Below, one piece after another: positions 18,558 to 27,358 of a DNA stretch of 64,000 nt. This stretch comes from CAZOVB01 sp964583095 (GTDB lineage: Bacteria > Planctomycetota > Phycisphaerae > SM23-33): NCBI GenBank assembly GCA_964583095.1, contig CAZOVB010000003.1, forward strand, positions 124,001 to 188,000. Reading direction: 5' to 3'. Both the position numbers and the translations under genes were made by a program. The notes beneath the pieces are model-generated. The model saw only the letters and a program-made list of their open reading frames with translations. It searched no databases and was not told where the DNA came from. The first letter of the stretch is position 1, and each line of letters begins with the position of its first letter.

Positions 18558-20600
18558 CTACTGGCTGCGGTAGTGTTGGACCAGGTCCGGGCCCAGGGCG
18601 CGAAGATAGCGTAGGGCACGATCGAGTTCTTCGGCATCGAACTGTCCGGCCATGGCGTCCAGGTCGTCCCGCCCGGCCTCCATTTTCTCCACCCAGTCCT
18701 GCCAGCCGGTCAGTGGGGTCAGCTTGGCCTGCCAGTCCTGGGTCCAGAAATCCCAACTGCTTGCATTAAAGACCTGCGCCTGGGCCAGGGCATGAACGCT
18801 GCCCGAGGGCGAGGCGTTGCCGAACCGGCGGGTCCAGGTTTCCTGCTGGCCGGGGCGACGCACCATGGCCAGGACCGTGAAGTAGTTGCGGCGGAAGGGA
18901 TTGTCAAGGTTGTGGGGATCATCCGGGTCCAGGTCGCCGTCGCGGGGATCGATCAACGTCGGCGCCGGCAGGGGATCGCCTTCTTCGTAGTTGGCGGGGT
19001 TGGAAATTTCCTCCTGCCGCCCGGTGTCGATTCCACCAAAGACGTAGAAACGCGTCATCCACAGTTCGTACCAGATCGGCTCGTCGGTCAGTGGGTCATA
19101 GCGCGGTTCCAGGCCCAGTTCGCTGTCGTAGGTGACCCGGTAGGAATACTGCTGCATCCAGATATGGTTGGCCACCTTGGCTACGTTCCACTGCTCGGGA
19201 TCTTCCCACCCATTGGCCCAGATGCTCACCGGGAAGTTCGCGTTGGTGCGGTAGCTGCCCTCGGGTCCGAAATTGCCCAGGGGCTTATCCCGCGAAACCA
19301 CCTCGACGACGTAAAAGAGCGTCTGATGAACCGGGTTGTTCTCGGCGTGGGCGCGGGCCTGAGGATAGTCCATCCTCTCCCACTGGGGCACGTGAATGTA
19401 GCGTGGATTCTCGTCGCCCAGGACATGCTCCAGCTTGGCCCGGGAGAGCTGCCACAGATAGCTGCCAAAGTACGTATCCTGTCCGACGCGGGTCTCGTCG
19501 ACCAGCCTCTCCCACGTGCCGCGGTCCATGAAGTTGATGTGGCGCATGGCCTGGATATAAGGCCCCCGCGGACGGTAGCCGTAGACCTCCCAGCCGGTCG
19601 CGCGCCATCGGCCCCGTTGGCCACCGAAGGAAGGCGTCTGCACGCTGCTTCCAGTCCGGCGCCCCCCGGTCAAGAAGCCCTGGCCACCCGACTGGCGCGG
19701 AGGCGTGCCGCTGCCCGGAACGTACTCCCAGCCGGTGGCCCTTCGAAGATAATCCCGCCAACGCTGCAGACGCGCGTAGGGACCAAGCCGGTGCGGGTAC
19801 TGCGCGTCGGGAATCGCCCCGCCCGAGCCGGGATCGTTGGCAATGGCCATCTCCGTGCTGGTGACGGTCATCTTGCCCTTGAGGGGATAGCGGAAGTCCG
19901 AATAGCTGCCCCGCCGGTAGGGGATCTCGGGCAGGATAGGAACCAGCAGCCCGGCCTCGGCGCCGTTGACCCGCGCCCAATGATCCGCAGCAAGCTGGGC
20001 GAAATAACCGGCCAGAAACGCCGAAACCTGGGAAAGCTCATCCATCGCCAGGGCCGCCTGCCACAACCTCCCCTGCGGGGCCGGGCCTCCCCTGCCCGTG
20101 CGGTATTCGGTGATCTGCGACATGTCCAGCCCGCCGGCATTGAGCCTCTCATCCCACGGGGTGATTACCTCCAACTGCAGCCGAAGCCTCGCTTGGAGAT
20201 TCTCCAGCGCCTCGCGAACGATGCGGTCTCCGGTGAAGAACATCGGCCGATCCAATTGCATCGCCACCGACTGGTGCCAACGCTCCAGTTCGTACCGACT
20301 CATCCGGGAAGCCTGGGGCATCGAGTCCAGAATCGGGATCATCCCCAGGGCCTTGGCCTGGCCGAAATTGCCGGCCGCTATCAGATTCATCCCCCGCCCC
20401 AGCCAGTGGGCGCCTCCCAGGGCGGCTGCGTCGGCTGCGTCCTGAAGGTCCCGCCGCCGGTTGATCTCCAGCCCGACATTGAAGGTGTAGAAGACCAGCC
20501 CGGCCAGGAGTGTCAGGCCCAGAATGGTGATAACCAGGACCTGTCCCCTCCTGGAAGAGCGGCTAAAGTGCAGGCGTACTGGAGCGAGGGTCTTTTTCAT
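18558..20600 (-). CDS. TadG-like Flp pilus assembly protein
   Basis: A 680-residue protein with the Tad-type N-terminus: RRGQVLVITILGLTLLAGLV as the membrane helix, then LEINRRRDLQDAADAAALGG, the signature of TadG-like proteins. The long C-terminal region (about 600 residues) is a large periplasmic domain rich in Tyr, Trp and Arg without recognised motifs; TadG proteins often carry a von Willebrand A domain here, but I see no MIDAS motif. The ATG at 20600 overlaps the kinase stop (ATGA). Although the frame is open far upstream, that part is antisense-like overlap with the kinase gene. Confidence 0.8.
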   Translation of the reverse strand: MKKTLAPVRLHFSRSSRRGQVLVITILGLTLLAGLVFYTFNVGLEINRRRDLQDAADAAALGGAHWLGRGMNLIAAGNFGQAKALGMIPILDSMPQASRMSRYELERWHQSVAMQLDRPMFFTGDRIVREALENLQARLRLQLEVITPWDERLNAGGLDMSQITEYRTGRGGPAPQGRLWQAALAMDELSQVSAFLAGYFAQLAADHWARVNGAEAGLLVPILPEIPYRRGSYSDFRYPLKGKMTVTSTEMAIANDPGSGGAIPDAQYPHRLGPYARLQRWRDYLRRATGWEYVPGSGTPPRQSGGQGFLTGGRRTGSSVQTPSFGGQRGRWRATGWEVYGYRPRGPYIQAMRHINFMDRGTWERLVDETRVGQDTYFGSYLWQLSRAKLEHVLGDENPRYIHVPQWERMDYPQARAHAENNPVHQTLFYVVEVVSRDKPLGNFGPEGSYRTNANFPVSIWANGWEDPEQWNVAKVANHIWMQQYSYRVTYDSELGLEPRYDPLTDEPIWYELWMTRFYVFGGIDTGRQEEISNPANYEEGDPLPAPTLIDPRDGDLDPDDPHNLDNPFRRNYFTVLAMVRRPGQQETWTRRFGNASPSGSVHALAQAQVFNASSWDFWTQDWQAKLTPLTGWQDWVEKMEAGRDDLDAMAGQFDAEELDRALRYLRALGPDLVQHYRSQ

Positions 20601-23365
20601 CCGCCCTCCTGGTTCCGAGCCGCCTGGGCCCGGTCGACCCATTCCTGGGCGTCCTTCCGCTGCTGGGCCGTGGGGGCCTCGTCGCGGGCAAGGATGAAAA
20701 ACGCCCCGGCCGCGGTGTAGTCCTCTTCTTGGAAGCTCTGCTTTCCCTTGGTCATCTGTTCGAGGTAGAACGCTTCGCTGTATCCCTTGGCAGCTTCGGT
20801 GAGTTTGCTTTCGTCTTCCAGGAGTTTTGCTTCCTCCTGGGCTTTTCGATAGGCCTCTCTGGCCTTGACATACTGAGCCTGCTGGAGGGCCTGGGTGCCC
20901 GCCTGCATGTGAATACGATAGCGTTGGAGGCGATCGACCATGCTCTTCATGGCGTCGATCTTCCCGGCCTGGTCGGGGGCGTGCTGGGCGCAGGAGGCCA
21001 ATTGTTTCTCTGCCTCCTCGTAATCGCCTTGCTCGATGGCGGCCAGGGCGTTCTCCCAGTGGAGGTTGAACCGGACCCGCGCGATACGCTGGGCCAGATC
21101 GTCGTTCTGTCGGATCTTTGCGGCTTTGAGGAAATGCTCCAGGGCACCGGTGTAGTTTTCGTTGGCGACGGCCTCCTTGCCGGCCTGAACCATGGCCTGC
21201 CATTTCTGATCGGCCAGCAGATCGTCCAGTGCCTGGCCGGCTGCGGCATCGTCGGTGCGCTGCTTGAGGTAATCCCGGAGGACCTGGATGGCCTGGGCGG
21301 CCGGTCCCTCCTGGGCCAGGCGAAGCCCTTCGTCGCGCAACATGTCCAGTTCCAGTTGCTCGATGCGCTGGTCGATCCGGGGATCCTGGCGGATCTTACG
21401 GGCTTCATTCAGATGGACCAGCTCCTGCGAAGCATTGCCTTCCTGTCGGGCCTGGAGGGCTTGCTGCATGCTCCGGGCAAAGCGAACGAGGGTGGTCAAC
21501 TGTGAATCCACCTGCCGGAACTCTTCAAGGAAACTCGCCTGCTGCTGGGGTTCCAGGAGGCTTTCCGCCATCGGTTGGGCGGCATCGTCCTGGACCTGGG
21601 TCCAAGCCCCCTCCAGGCGCTGCAATGCCTGGTCGAGCGCCTGAATCGCTTCGGGGTACCGTTGCCGGTTCATACCCTCCTGGGCCTGTTGGCGGGCCGA
21701 GCGGGCCTGGTCCAATGCCGTCTGCACCTCATGAACCAGCGCCTCCTGCTGCACTCGGCGCCGCAAGTCGAAATGCGCCTGCCGCTGCTCGGGGGTCATG
21801 GACTGCTGGGAGATCGAGGCCAGGGCCTGGCGGGCCTGGTCGAACCTTTCCTCGGCCAGGAGTCGGCGCGCCTGGTCCATGGTCTCCCGGAAGCTTCGAA
21901 CCATCAACTGCTCCTGGCGGAAGCTGCGGACCTTCTCTTCCTGTTTTCGCGCCCACTGGTGCAGATCGCTGCCTTCGGAGGCGGCGCGATTGACGGCCGC
22001 TACCGCATCCAGGGCTTCCTGCTGATAGTTCCCCGCCTGGCCCCATTGGTTTTCTTCCACCGCCAGCCAGGCCTTGGCCATGGCTTCCATCACCTTAGAC
22101 TTTCGTCCGGCATCGGTCCGGGCATACTCGCCGGCCGCTCGGGCGAAGCTCTCCGAGGCCTGGGCGTACTGCTGCTTCTCATAGAGCTCCATACCCCGCT
22201 GGAAGAGGTCCAAAGCCTGCCTCGCCCGGGCCTGACGCTCCTGGGCACGTATGACCAGCAGTGTCCCGATCCCGCCCAGAACCAGCAAGGCCGCCAGGAT
22301 GCCCAAAACAATCCTGGTCCTCCCGCTGAGACGCTTGCGCTTCAGCGGCGCCGTCGCGGGGGGTTCGTACACTTCCTCGGAGTCATCGTCTTCTACCGGA
22401 AGGGCCGGGCTGATATCCGTCTCCTCCAGGTCAACCTGCTCCTGGGCTGCGATGCCGGCCGCTCCCGCCCGACGCGGGGCAAAGCCCTGCTTGATGGCTC
22501 GACCCAGTTCCTCCATGGAATCGAACCGCTGGTCCGGATCCTTGGCGAGCATCTTCTCGATGATGTCGGCCAGCTTGGTCGGCACGTCGGGCAAAACCGT
22601 ATCCAGCCGGGGAGCCACCGCATCGCAGTTCCCGTGCCACTTCATCCATCGCAACGCCTCGGAATGCGGGTCGCGCACCACGTCGGAGAAGATCTCCCGG
22701 AATTGGGGCCTGCCCACGAGCATCTCGTAGGCGATCATCCCCAGCGAGTAGATATCGCAGCGGCCGTCTACCTCTTCGCTGCCGAACAACTCCGGGGCCA
22801 TGTATTTCGTCGTCCCCAGGACCATGGACGTCTGGCCGCTGCGGCTGGCGGCCACGCCGAAATCCGTAATCTTGGGCCGGATCCCTTCCTGGACCAGGAT
22901 GTTCTCGGGTTTGAGATCCCGATGGAGGTAGCCGGCCTGGTGGACATCGTGCATGGCCCCGGCGAGCTTCCAGAGGATTCGCAATACGGGCTTGGCCTCG
23001 ATGGGCCCGTTGGTGATCCTCAATATCTCCTCGATGGTCTGTCCGTCGACAAACTCCATGACGATAAAGAGCCCCTGGGGTTCTTCCAGGATGTCGTGAA
23101 TGGAGACGATGCCCGGCTGGCGGGCCGAAAGCTTGGCCAGGATCTGCGCTTCGTTGCGGAAGCGCTGGAGGAATTTGGGATCCTCGGCCAGGTGGGAGGA
23201 AATTTGTTTGAGGGCGACAAAACGGTCCAGGACCTCATCGCGACACTTGTAGACGATGGCCTGTCCGCCGATGGCGATGCGCTCGACGACTTCGTACTTC
23301 CCGACGCGCGCACCGGGCTGGAGCCCGACTTGCTGCCCATCCTGGCTGTTCGGCTTTTCGGCCAT
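20597..23365 (-). CDS. Ser/Thr protein kinase with membrane segment and long helical-repeat tail
   Basis: A 922-residue PknB-type kinase. Gly-rich loop at about 30-40, VALK with Lys53, catalytic HRDLKPEN at 148-155, DFG at 168-170 and APE at 190-192 are all intact, so it should be active. A single membrane segment at about 350-373 is followed by about 550 residues of Gln/Ala/Glu-rich helical, TPR-like and coiled-coil sequence, placed outside the cytoplasm by topology. It overlaps the TadG-like gene and sits 29 nt from a TadE-like gene, so it is an integral member of the Tad operon. The likely targets are Tad proteins read by the two FHA domains of this locus (inference). Confidence 0.93.
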   Translation of the reverse strand: MAEKPNSQDGQQVGLQPGARVGKYEVVERIAIGGQAIVYKCRDEVLDRFVALKQISSHLAEDPKFLQRFRNEAQILAKLSARQPGIVSIHDILEEPQGLFIVMEFVDGQTIEEILRITNGPIEAKPVLRILWKLAGAMHDVHQAGYLHRDLKPENILVQEGIRPKITDFGVAASRSGQTSMVLGTTKYMAPELFGSEEVDGRCDIYSLGMIAYEMLVGRPQFREIFSDVVRDPHSEALRWMKWHGNCDAVAPRLDTVLPDVPTKLADIIEKMLAKDPDQRFDSMEELGRAIKQGFAPRRAGAAGIAAQEQVDLEETDISPALPVEDDDSEEVYEPPATAPLKRKRLSGRTRIVLGILAALLVLGGIGTLLVIRAQERQARARQALDLFQRGMELYEKQQYAQASESFARAAGEYARTDAGRKSKVMEAMAKAWLAVEENQWGQAGNYQQEALDAVAAVNRAASEGSDLHQWARKQEEKVRSFRQEQLMVRSFRETMDQARRLLAEERFDQARQALASISQQSMTPEQRQAHFDLRRRVQQEALVHEVQTALDQARSARQQAQEGMNRQRYPEAIQALDQALQRLEGAWTQVQDDAAQPMAESLLEPQQQASFLEEFRQVDSQLTTLVRFARSMQQALQARQEGNASQELVHLNEARKIRQDPRIDQRIEQLELDMLRDEGLRLAQEGPAAQAIQVLRDYLKQRTDDAAAGQALDDLLADQKWQAMVQAGKEAVANENYTGALEHFLKAAKIRQNDDLAQRIARVRFNLHWENALAAIEQGDYEEAEKQLASCAQHAPDQAGKIDAMKSMVDRLQRYRIHMQAGTQALQQAQYVKAREAYRKAQEEAKLLEDESKLTEAAKGYSEAFYLEQMTKGKQSFQEEDYTAAGAFFILARDEAPTAQQRKDAQEWVDRAQAARNQEGG

Positions 23366-23394
23366 GACCTGCGTCCCTGTCTTCTATCAAAATT

Positions 23395-24330
23395 CTAGTT
23401 GAACGTTTCCCGGTCTACCCAGTCCTGGCGTCCATAATTGACCATCGAAGCGCTTGCCCGGAGGAGCAGCCCATGGTCGGCCGGGCCGGTATTTAGTTGC
23501 ACGCCGTCGTCACTGAGCCGGCGGATCATCCACCCCGCGTAGGGAACCGAGAGATAGAACGCGTGCTCCACCCGGACGCGGATCTCCTCGTTGGGGCCGT
23601 ACGTGTCGCCGTTTTCCGGAGGCTCCACGCTAAGACGGGTATTGTCCCAGACGTAGCTGAGTTTGCGCACGAGGCGCTGGTCCAGCCAGGAGGGCGCTTC
23701 CCGGTCGTAGTCGGCATAGAAGCGCCGAAGCTGACCGACCAGGTCCCGGTCCTCCACGGTCACATCCACCCAGGTTCCACCGTTGCCCAGGGGGATCAGA
23801 GGCCAGACCGCTGCGCGAAAGATACGGGCGTACTTCTCGCCCTCCCCTTCGGGGGGAAGGTAGTTGGCCGGCTCGGAGGCATCGACGTAGGTGGGGATCT
23901 GCACCGCCGCTGCCCGGGCCCCTGCCCAGGCGCTGTAGTTGACGGCGAAGAGTCCGCTCATCAGCAGCGCCGCCTGGAGGATCATCAATGAAACACTCAG
24001 CAGGATCGGCAGCAGCAGGATGAATTCCACCAGCACCACGCCGCTGTCGGGCTTGCGTCGCAGCCGCGCGTTTCGCCCGATCTTCCAGAGCATCGTGATC
24101 CCGATGGCCAGGATACCCACACCGGCGATGCAGGTAAGTCCGCAGGCCACGAAAAGATCCGAGGCCAGGGCGGATGCCAGCCAGGGCGTGCCCGAGGCCC
24201 ACCGGGCCGGAAGCCCGGAGACAACCAGAACCGCCAGCGAGGCCAGCAGCGCCAAGGCCCCGGCCGTCGAGAGCGCACCTGGGCCCCGGCCCCTTTCGGT
24301 GCTGCGTTGTGTGCGCTTTGTGCGGAACAT
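23395..24330 (-). CDS. TadE-like protein with an extra N-terminal membrane module
   Basis: A 311-residue protein. Residues about 98-120 carry a TadE/pilin-type helix (SG|VVLVEF, Glu at +5, then ILLLPILLSVSLMI). Unlike normal TadE, about 97 residues with two predicted membrane segments (about 22-41 and 60-82) come before the cleavage site. The C-terminal 190 residues are soluble. It starts directly after the prepilin peptidase stop (TGAATG). Cleavage at that site would release the first module, or the site may be unused. Confidence 0.78.
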   Translation of the reverse strand: MFRTKRTQRSTERGRGPGALSTAGALALLASLAVLVVSGLPARWASGTPWLASALASDLFVACGLTCIAGVGILAIGITMLWKIGRNARLRRKPDSGVVLVEFILLLPILLSVSLMILQAALLMSGLFAVNYSAWAGARAAAVQIPTYVDASEPANYLPPEGEGEKYARIFRAAVWPLIPLGNGGTWVDVTVEDRDLVGQLRRFYADYDREAPSWLDQRLVRKLSYVWDNTRLSVEPPENGDTYGPNEEIRVRVEHAFYLSVPYAGWMIRRLSDDGVQLNTGPADHGLLLRASASMVNYGRQDWVDRETFN

Positions 24331-24915
24331 TCAGACTCCCACGAGCTTTCCCGCCGACGCGCCCCGCCAGACCACTTCCGCCAGGGCCAGGGCCGCTCCG
24401 ACGCTCAAGGCCACCCCGAAAGGCAGCCTCGGGGATTGCTGCGTCGACGGATCGCCCGGCTTGCCGAAGGACAGGACGATCCAGAACCATCGGGCCAGGC
24501 GACCCAGCGTCTGCATGGCCATCCGCCGACGAAGGAGGATCACCATCGCCATCAGCACGGCTACCAACAGGCCCAGGAACAGCGTCTCAAGAGTGAACCG
24601 CCAGCCTGTCAGTGCGCCGATCGCGGCCATCAGCTTCACGTCGCCGCCGCCGACCCCGCCGGTCAGGAAGACCGCCAGCATGGGCCCCAGCCCCATCGCA
24701 AATCCGGCCAGGGCACCGACCAGCCCCAGTTGGGCAGGCCCGGACCCGCCGCCCAGGCCCCCGGCCAGGGTGTGGCCGATCAGCCCGACGGCAATGGCCG
24801 GGTAGGTCAGAAACTTGGGAATGATGCCCTTGCGCGCGTCGTAGACGCTTGCGGGAATCAGCAGGCACGCCAACACCACAAAAGGCCACCAGGTGAGCAA
24901 TTCCTCAACCGGCAA
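24331..24915 (-). CDS. cpaA: Prepilin peptidase (TadV/CpaA, family A24)
   Basis: A 194-residue membrane aspartyl protease that removes the short leader from Flp pilins and TadE-like pseudopilins. The two catalytic aspartates are Asp26 (in YDARKGIIPK) and Asp92 (in the GGGDVK form of the GxGD motif), and five to six membrane segments are visible. It lacks the N-methylase domain of PilD, as expected for the Tad type. The start is TTG 24915 with AAGGAG 6 nt upstream. Confidence 0.92.
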   Translation of the reverse strand: MPVEELLTWWPFVVLACLLIPASVYDARKGIIPKFLTYPAIAVGLIGHTLAGGLGGGSGPAQLGLVGALAGFAMGLGPMLAVFLTGGVGGGDVKLMAAIGALTGWRFTLETLFLGLLVAVLMAMVILLRRRMAMQTLGRLARWFWIVLSFGKPGDPSTQQSPRLPFGVALSVGAALALAEVVWRGASAGKLVGV

Positions 24916-24983
24916 AACGGCTCCTTCCTACCGGCAGGGGCTTTGGCAGGGCCCCGGCCGGCTCGATGCGGCAGACGAACCGG

Positions 24984-25178
24984 CTAGTTCTCGTTCTTGG
25001 CATCTTCCCAGCGACCCATGAAGAAGTCCCACAGGTCGTCGCGGAACCAGTAGAGCAGGCCCAGCAGGGGAAGCGCGATCGCCGCGATCAGAAGGATGTA
25101 CTCCACCATGGTCGCGCCGGTGTCGTCCCGATGCAGCCGGCTCAGGCCATTCTTCACCATCTTCAACGTCTTTTTCAT
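24984..25178 (-). CDS. flp: Flp-type pilin 1
   Basis: A 64-residue Flp/Fap pilin, probably a main pilus subunit. Leader of 21 residues, cleavage G|ATMVEY with Glu +5 and Tyr +6 (the Flp hallmark), hydrophobic helix (ILLIAAIALPLLGLLYW) and a short charged tail (DLWDFFMGRWEDAKNEN). It lies between the second pilin and the prepilin peptidase. Confidence 0.92.
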   Translation of the reverse strand: MKKTLKMVKNGLSRLHRDDTGATMVEYILLIAAIALPLLGLLYWFRDDLWDFFMGRWEDAKNEN

Positions 25179-25233
25179 CTTGCTGCTGCCCTCGAGTCAC
25201 TCTGTTCTGTCAGGCCGATCCCGCGCGGACTCC

Positions 25234-25422
25234 TCACGGAAGCGGCAGGGTTTCCAGCAAGGAAACCATCTCAAAAAATTGTCCCAAGGCACGAAGCATC
25301 GCCGCGAACAACGCGATCAGCGGCAGACCGAACACCGCAAGCAACAGCGTGTACTCCACCGTCGCCTGGCCGCGGTCGTCGCCGAGCTTCAGGGCAATGC
25401 TCTTTCCGATTGGCTGAGGCAT
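25234..25422 (-). CDS. Flp-type pilin 2
   Basis: A 62-residue second pilin. Cleavage motif G|QATVEY with Glu +5 and Tyr +6, helix YTLLLAVFGLPLIALFAAML, and a short tail (FFEMVSLLETLPLP). The ATG at 25422 is 2 nt after the stop of the cpaF gene, so the longer open frame upstream is not used. It differs clearly from pilin 1 in the tail, suggesting a different role, for example minor subunit. Confidence 0.85.
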   Translation of the reverse strand: MPQPIGKSIALKLGDDRGQATVEYTLLLAVFGLPLIALFAAMLRALGQFFEMVSLLETLPLP

Positions 25423-25424
25423 AC

Positions 25425-26528
25425 CTATCTTTCGGCCGCGAACACGCGGCTCGTGAGATCCATTTTCTCCCGTTGCAGGCGCACTTTCGGCTCGCGGGCA
25501 AAGCAGGACTTCGCCCCCGCCCAGGCAAGTTGCCCCTGGTCGGTCTCTTCGTCCAGATCGTACACGTAGACATCCTGGAGGCGATACTTTCCGTCGTCGC
25601 CCAGGGGCAGTACCTCGCTGACCTGGGTGAGCCCTCTGCGCCCGTCGGGGAAGCGCGTCATCTGGACCACCACATCGATGGCCGAAGCGATCTGCGCCCG
25701 AAGCGCGTGCAGGGGCAGTTCGATCTTGTTCATCATCGCCAGCGTCTCCAGGCGGTTCAGCGCATCCAGGGCCATGTTCGCATGCAGCGTGGACATGCTC
25801 CCGGCGTGTCCGCTGGTCATGGCCTGGATCATGTCCAGGGCTTCGCCGCCGCGGACTTCCCCGATGATGATCCGATCCGGGCGCAATCGCAGCGAGGAGC
25901 GGAACAACTCGGAGATGCCCACCTGGCCCTTGCCCCACCGGTCGGGCGGACGCGATTCCAACGCGATCAGGTGTTCCTGCTGGAGTTCCAGTTCGGCCGA
26001 ATCTTCAATGGTCACGATCCGTTGATGGCCGGGAATGAAACTGCTGAGCACATTGAGCAGGCAGGTCTTACCGCTGCTGGTGCCCCCGGCGACGAGGATG
26101 TTCTTCTCGGCCAGGACACAGACTTCCAGGTACTCGCGGACTTCCGGAGTCCAGGAGCCCAGTTGCACCAGCGCGTCGGCATCGAGGAGACTCTTGGAAA
26201 ACTTGCGGATGGCCATACACGTGCTGCGCCGGCTCAGCGGTTCGAGGATGACATGGACCCTGCTGCCGTCGGGCAGGCGCGAATCGATGAGCGGGTGCTC
26301 GTTGGAGACGCGCTTGCCGGTGTACTGGAGGACATTATTGACGGCAGAGAGCAGCGCCTCGGCATCTTCAAAAGCCGCGTCGGTGCGCACAAGCTGCCCC
26401 TCGCGTTCGATGTAGATCTCGTCGGGGGCGTTGATCATGATCTCCGAAACCTTCGGATCCTTCAGGAAATCAAGCACCGGGGAGAGAAAGTGCTCGACAG
26501 TGGCTTCGAATATCTTGGCAGTGGCCAT
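25425..26528 (-). CDS. Second CpaF-type ATPase, first gene of the Tad operon
   Basis: A 367-residue CpaF/TadA ATPase without FHA domain. Intact Walker A GGTSSGKT at 148-155, IVTIEDSAELELQQEH, Walker B-like RPDRIIIGEVRGGEA and the LHAN His box. N-terminal region has PLIDSRLPDGSRVHVILEP as in CpaF. Shorter than its operon partner (625) because it starts directly with the ATPase module. I chose ATG 26528 with AGGG 5 nt upstream; an in-frame GTG lies two codons before. Two ATPases may divide extension and retraction or assemble together. Confidence 0.9.
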   Translation of the reverse strand: MATAKIFEATVEHFLSPVLDFLKDPKVSEIMINAPDEIYIEREGQLVRTDAAFEDAEALLSAVNNVLQYTGKRVSNEHPLIDSRLPDGSRVHVILEPLSRRSTCMAIRKFSKSLLDADALVQLGSWTPEVREYLEVCVLAEKNILVAGGTSSGKTCLLNVLSSFIPGHQRIVTIEDSAELELQQEHLIALESRPPDRWGKGQVGISELFRSSLRLRPDRIIIGEVRGGEALDMIQAMTSGHAGSMSTLHANMALDALNRLETLAMMNKIELPLHALRAQIASAIDVVVQMTRFPDGRRGLTQVSEVLPLGDDGKYRLQDVYVYDLDEETDQGQLAWAGAKSCFAREPKVRLQREKMDLTSRVFAAER

Positions 26529-26629
26529 AGGCACCCTGGACGGTCGCGCTGACTCGTTTGTATGCTTAACGAAAGATCCGCGCGAATGTTTCGCAAAACT
26601 TCAGCAAGTCCATGCCTTGCAATACAGTT

Positions 26630-26658
26630 AGTGTACTTCACGCCTGGCTGTGTAGCAA
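26630..26658 (-). promoter_or_regulatory. Promoter of the Tad operon
   Basis: On the minus strand TTGCTA (26658-26653), 17 nt, TACACT (26635-26630), in the 158-nt gap upstream of the first cpaF gene. It leaves a leader of about 95 nt, long enough for post-transcriptional control. Confidence 0.45.
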
Positions 26659-26686
26659 GAAGATCTGTCCAGGCTGGAATGGGGAA

Positions 26687-27358
26687 TCAGCCGTTCCTGC
26701 GCCCCTTGAGGCGCGTCACCCGCAGGTGCCCCTGCCGCGTCGGTTCGGGCAGGCGGTACCCCGCGGTCGATCGAAGGGTCCATCGCTTGACATCGGAAAG
26801 CGTAACCCGATGCCCCACCGATACGTACATGCACTTGACATTGCTGCGGGTCCGCAGCGCCAGGCCCACCACCTCCCCCTTGTGCTTCATCTGCGTAGCC
26901 GAGCCTCTGCGCAGCGAAGGTTCGCGGTACTCGCCGACCAGCACGCTCTTGGCGGCCCCGATCACGGGCTTGTCCAGCCAGAGGCCCACATGCGAGGCCA
27001 GACCCAGTCGCCGTGGGTGGGCTATCCCCTGCCCGTCGCAGATGAGCAGATCCCATTGCTTCCCCAGCGAAGCAACCGCCTCCAGGACGGCCGGGGCTTC
27101 CCGGAAACTCAGCAGCCCAGGCACATAGGGATAGGTGCAGGGCTGCTGGACCACGGATTCGTCGATGACTTCCTTTCGGCCCAGATCCCAGACCACCGCA
27201 ACGGCCAGGATCCGCTTGCCCCCATCCAGAAACGCACAGTCGGTCCCGGCCACGCGTCGAACATCCGTCTCCAGGGGCCTGCAGATCACCTGCTCCTTGA
27301 GCCGCTGCTGAAGGGCGATGGCTTCGCGCGGCGACAGATCCCAGCGATGGAGGCTCAA
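26687..27358 (-). CDS. nfi: Endonuclease V
   Basis: A 223-residue endonuclease V, which nicks DNA (or RNA) next to deaminated adenine (inosine). Conserved blocks: VAGTDCAFLDGG (first catalytic Asp), YVPGLLSFREAP (Glu), and LLICDGQGIAHPRRLGLASH (second Asp). Length is normal. Start TTG 27358 overlaps the threonine aldolase stop, so they are cotranscribed although their functions are unrelated. Confidence 0.95.
   Translation of the reverse strand: MSLHRWDLSPREAIALQQRLKEQVICRPLETDVRRVAGTDCAFLDGGKRILAVAVVWDLGRKEVIDESVVQQPCTYPYVPGLLSFREAPAVLEAVASLGKQWDLLICDGQGIAHPRRLGLASHVGLWLDKPVIGAAKSVLVGEYREPSLRRGSATQMKHKGEVVGLALRTRSNVKCMYVSVGHRVTLSDVKRWTLRSTAGYRLPEPTRQGHLRVTRLKGRRNG

Noticed and set aside
20601..21203. 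Upstream in-frame extension of the TadG-like protein
   Set aside because: It lies within the kinase gene on the same strand in another frame; the Tad-type N-terminus begins exactly at ATG 20600.
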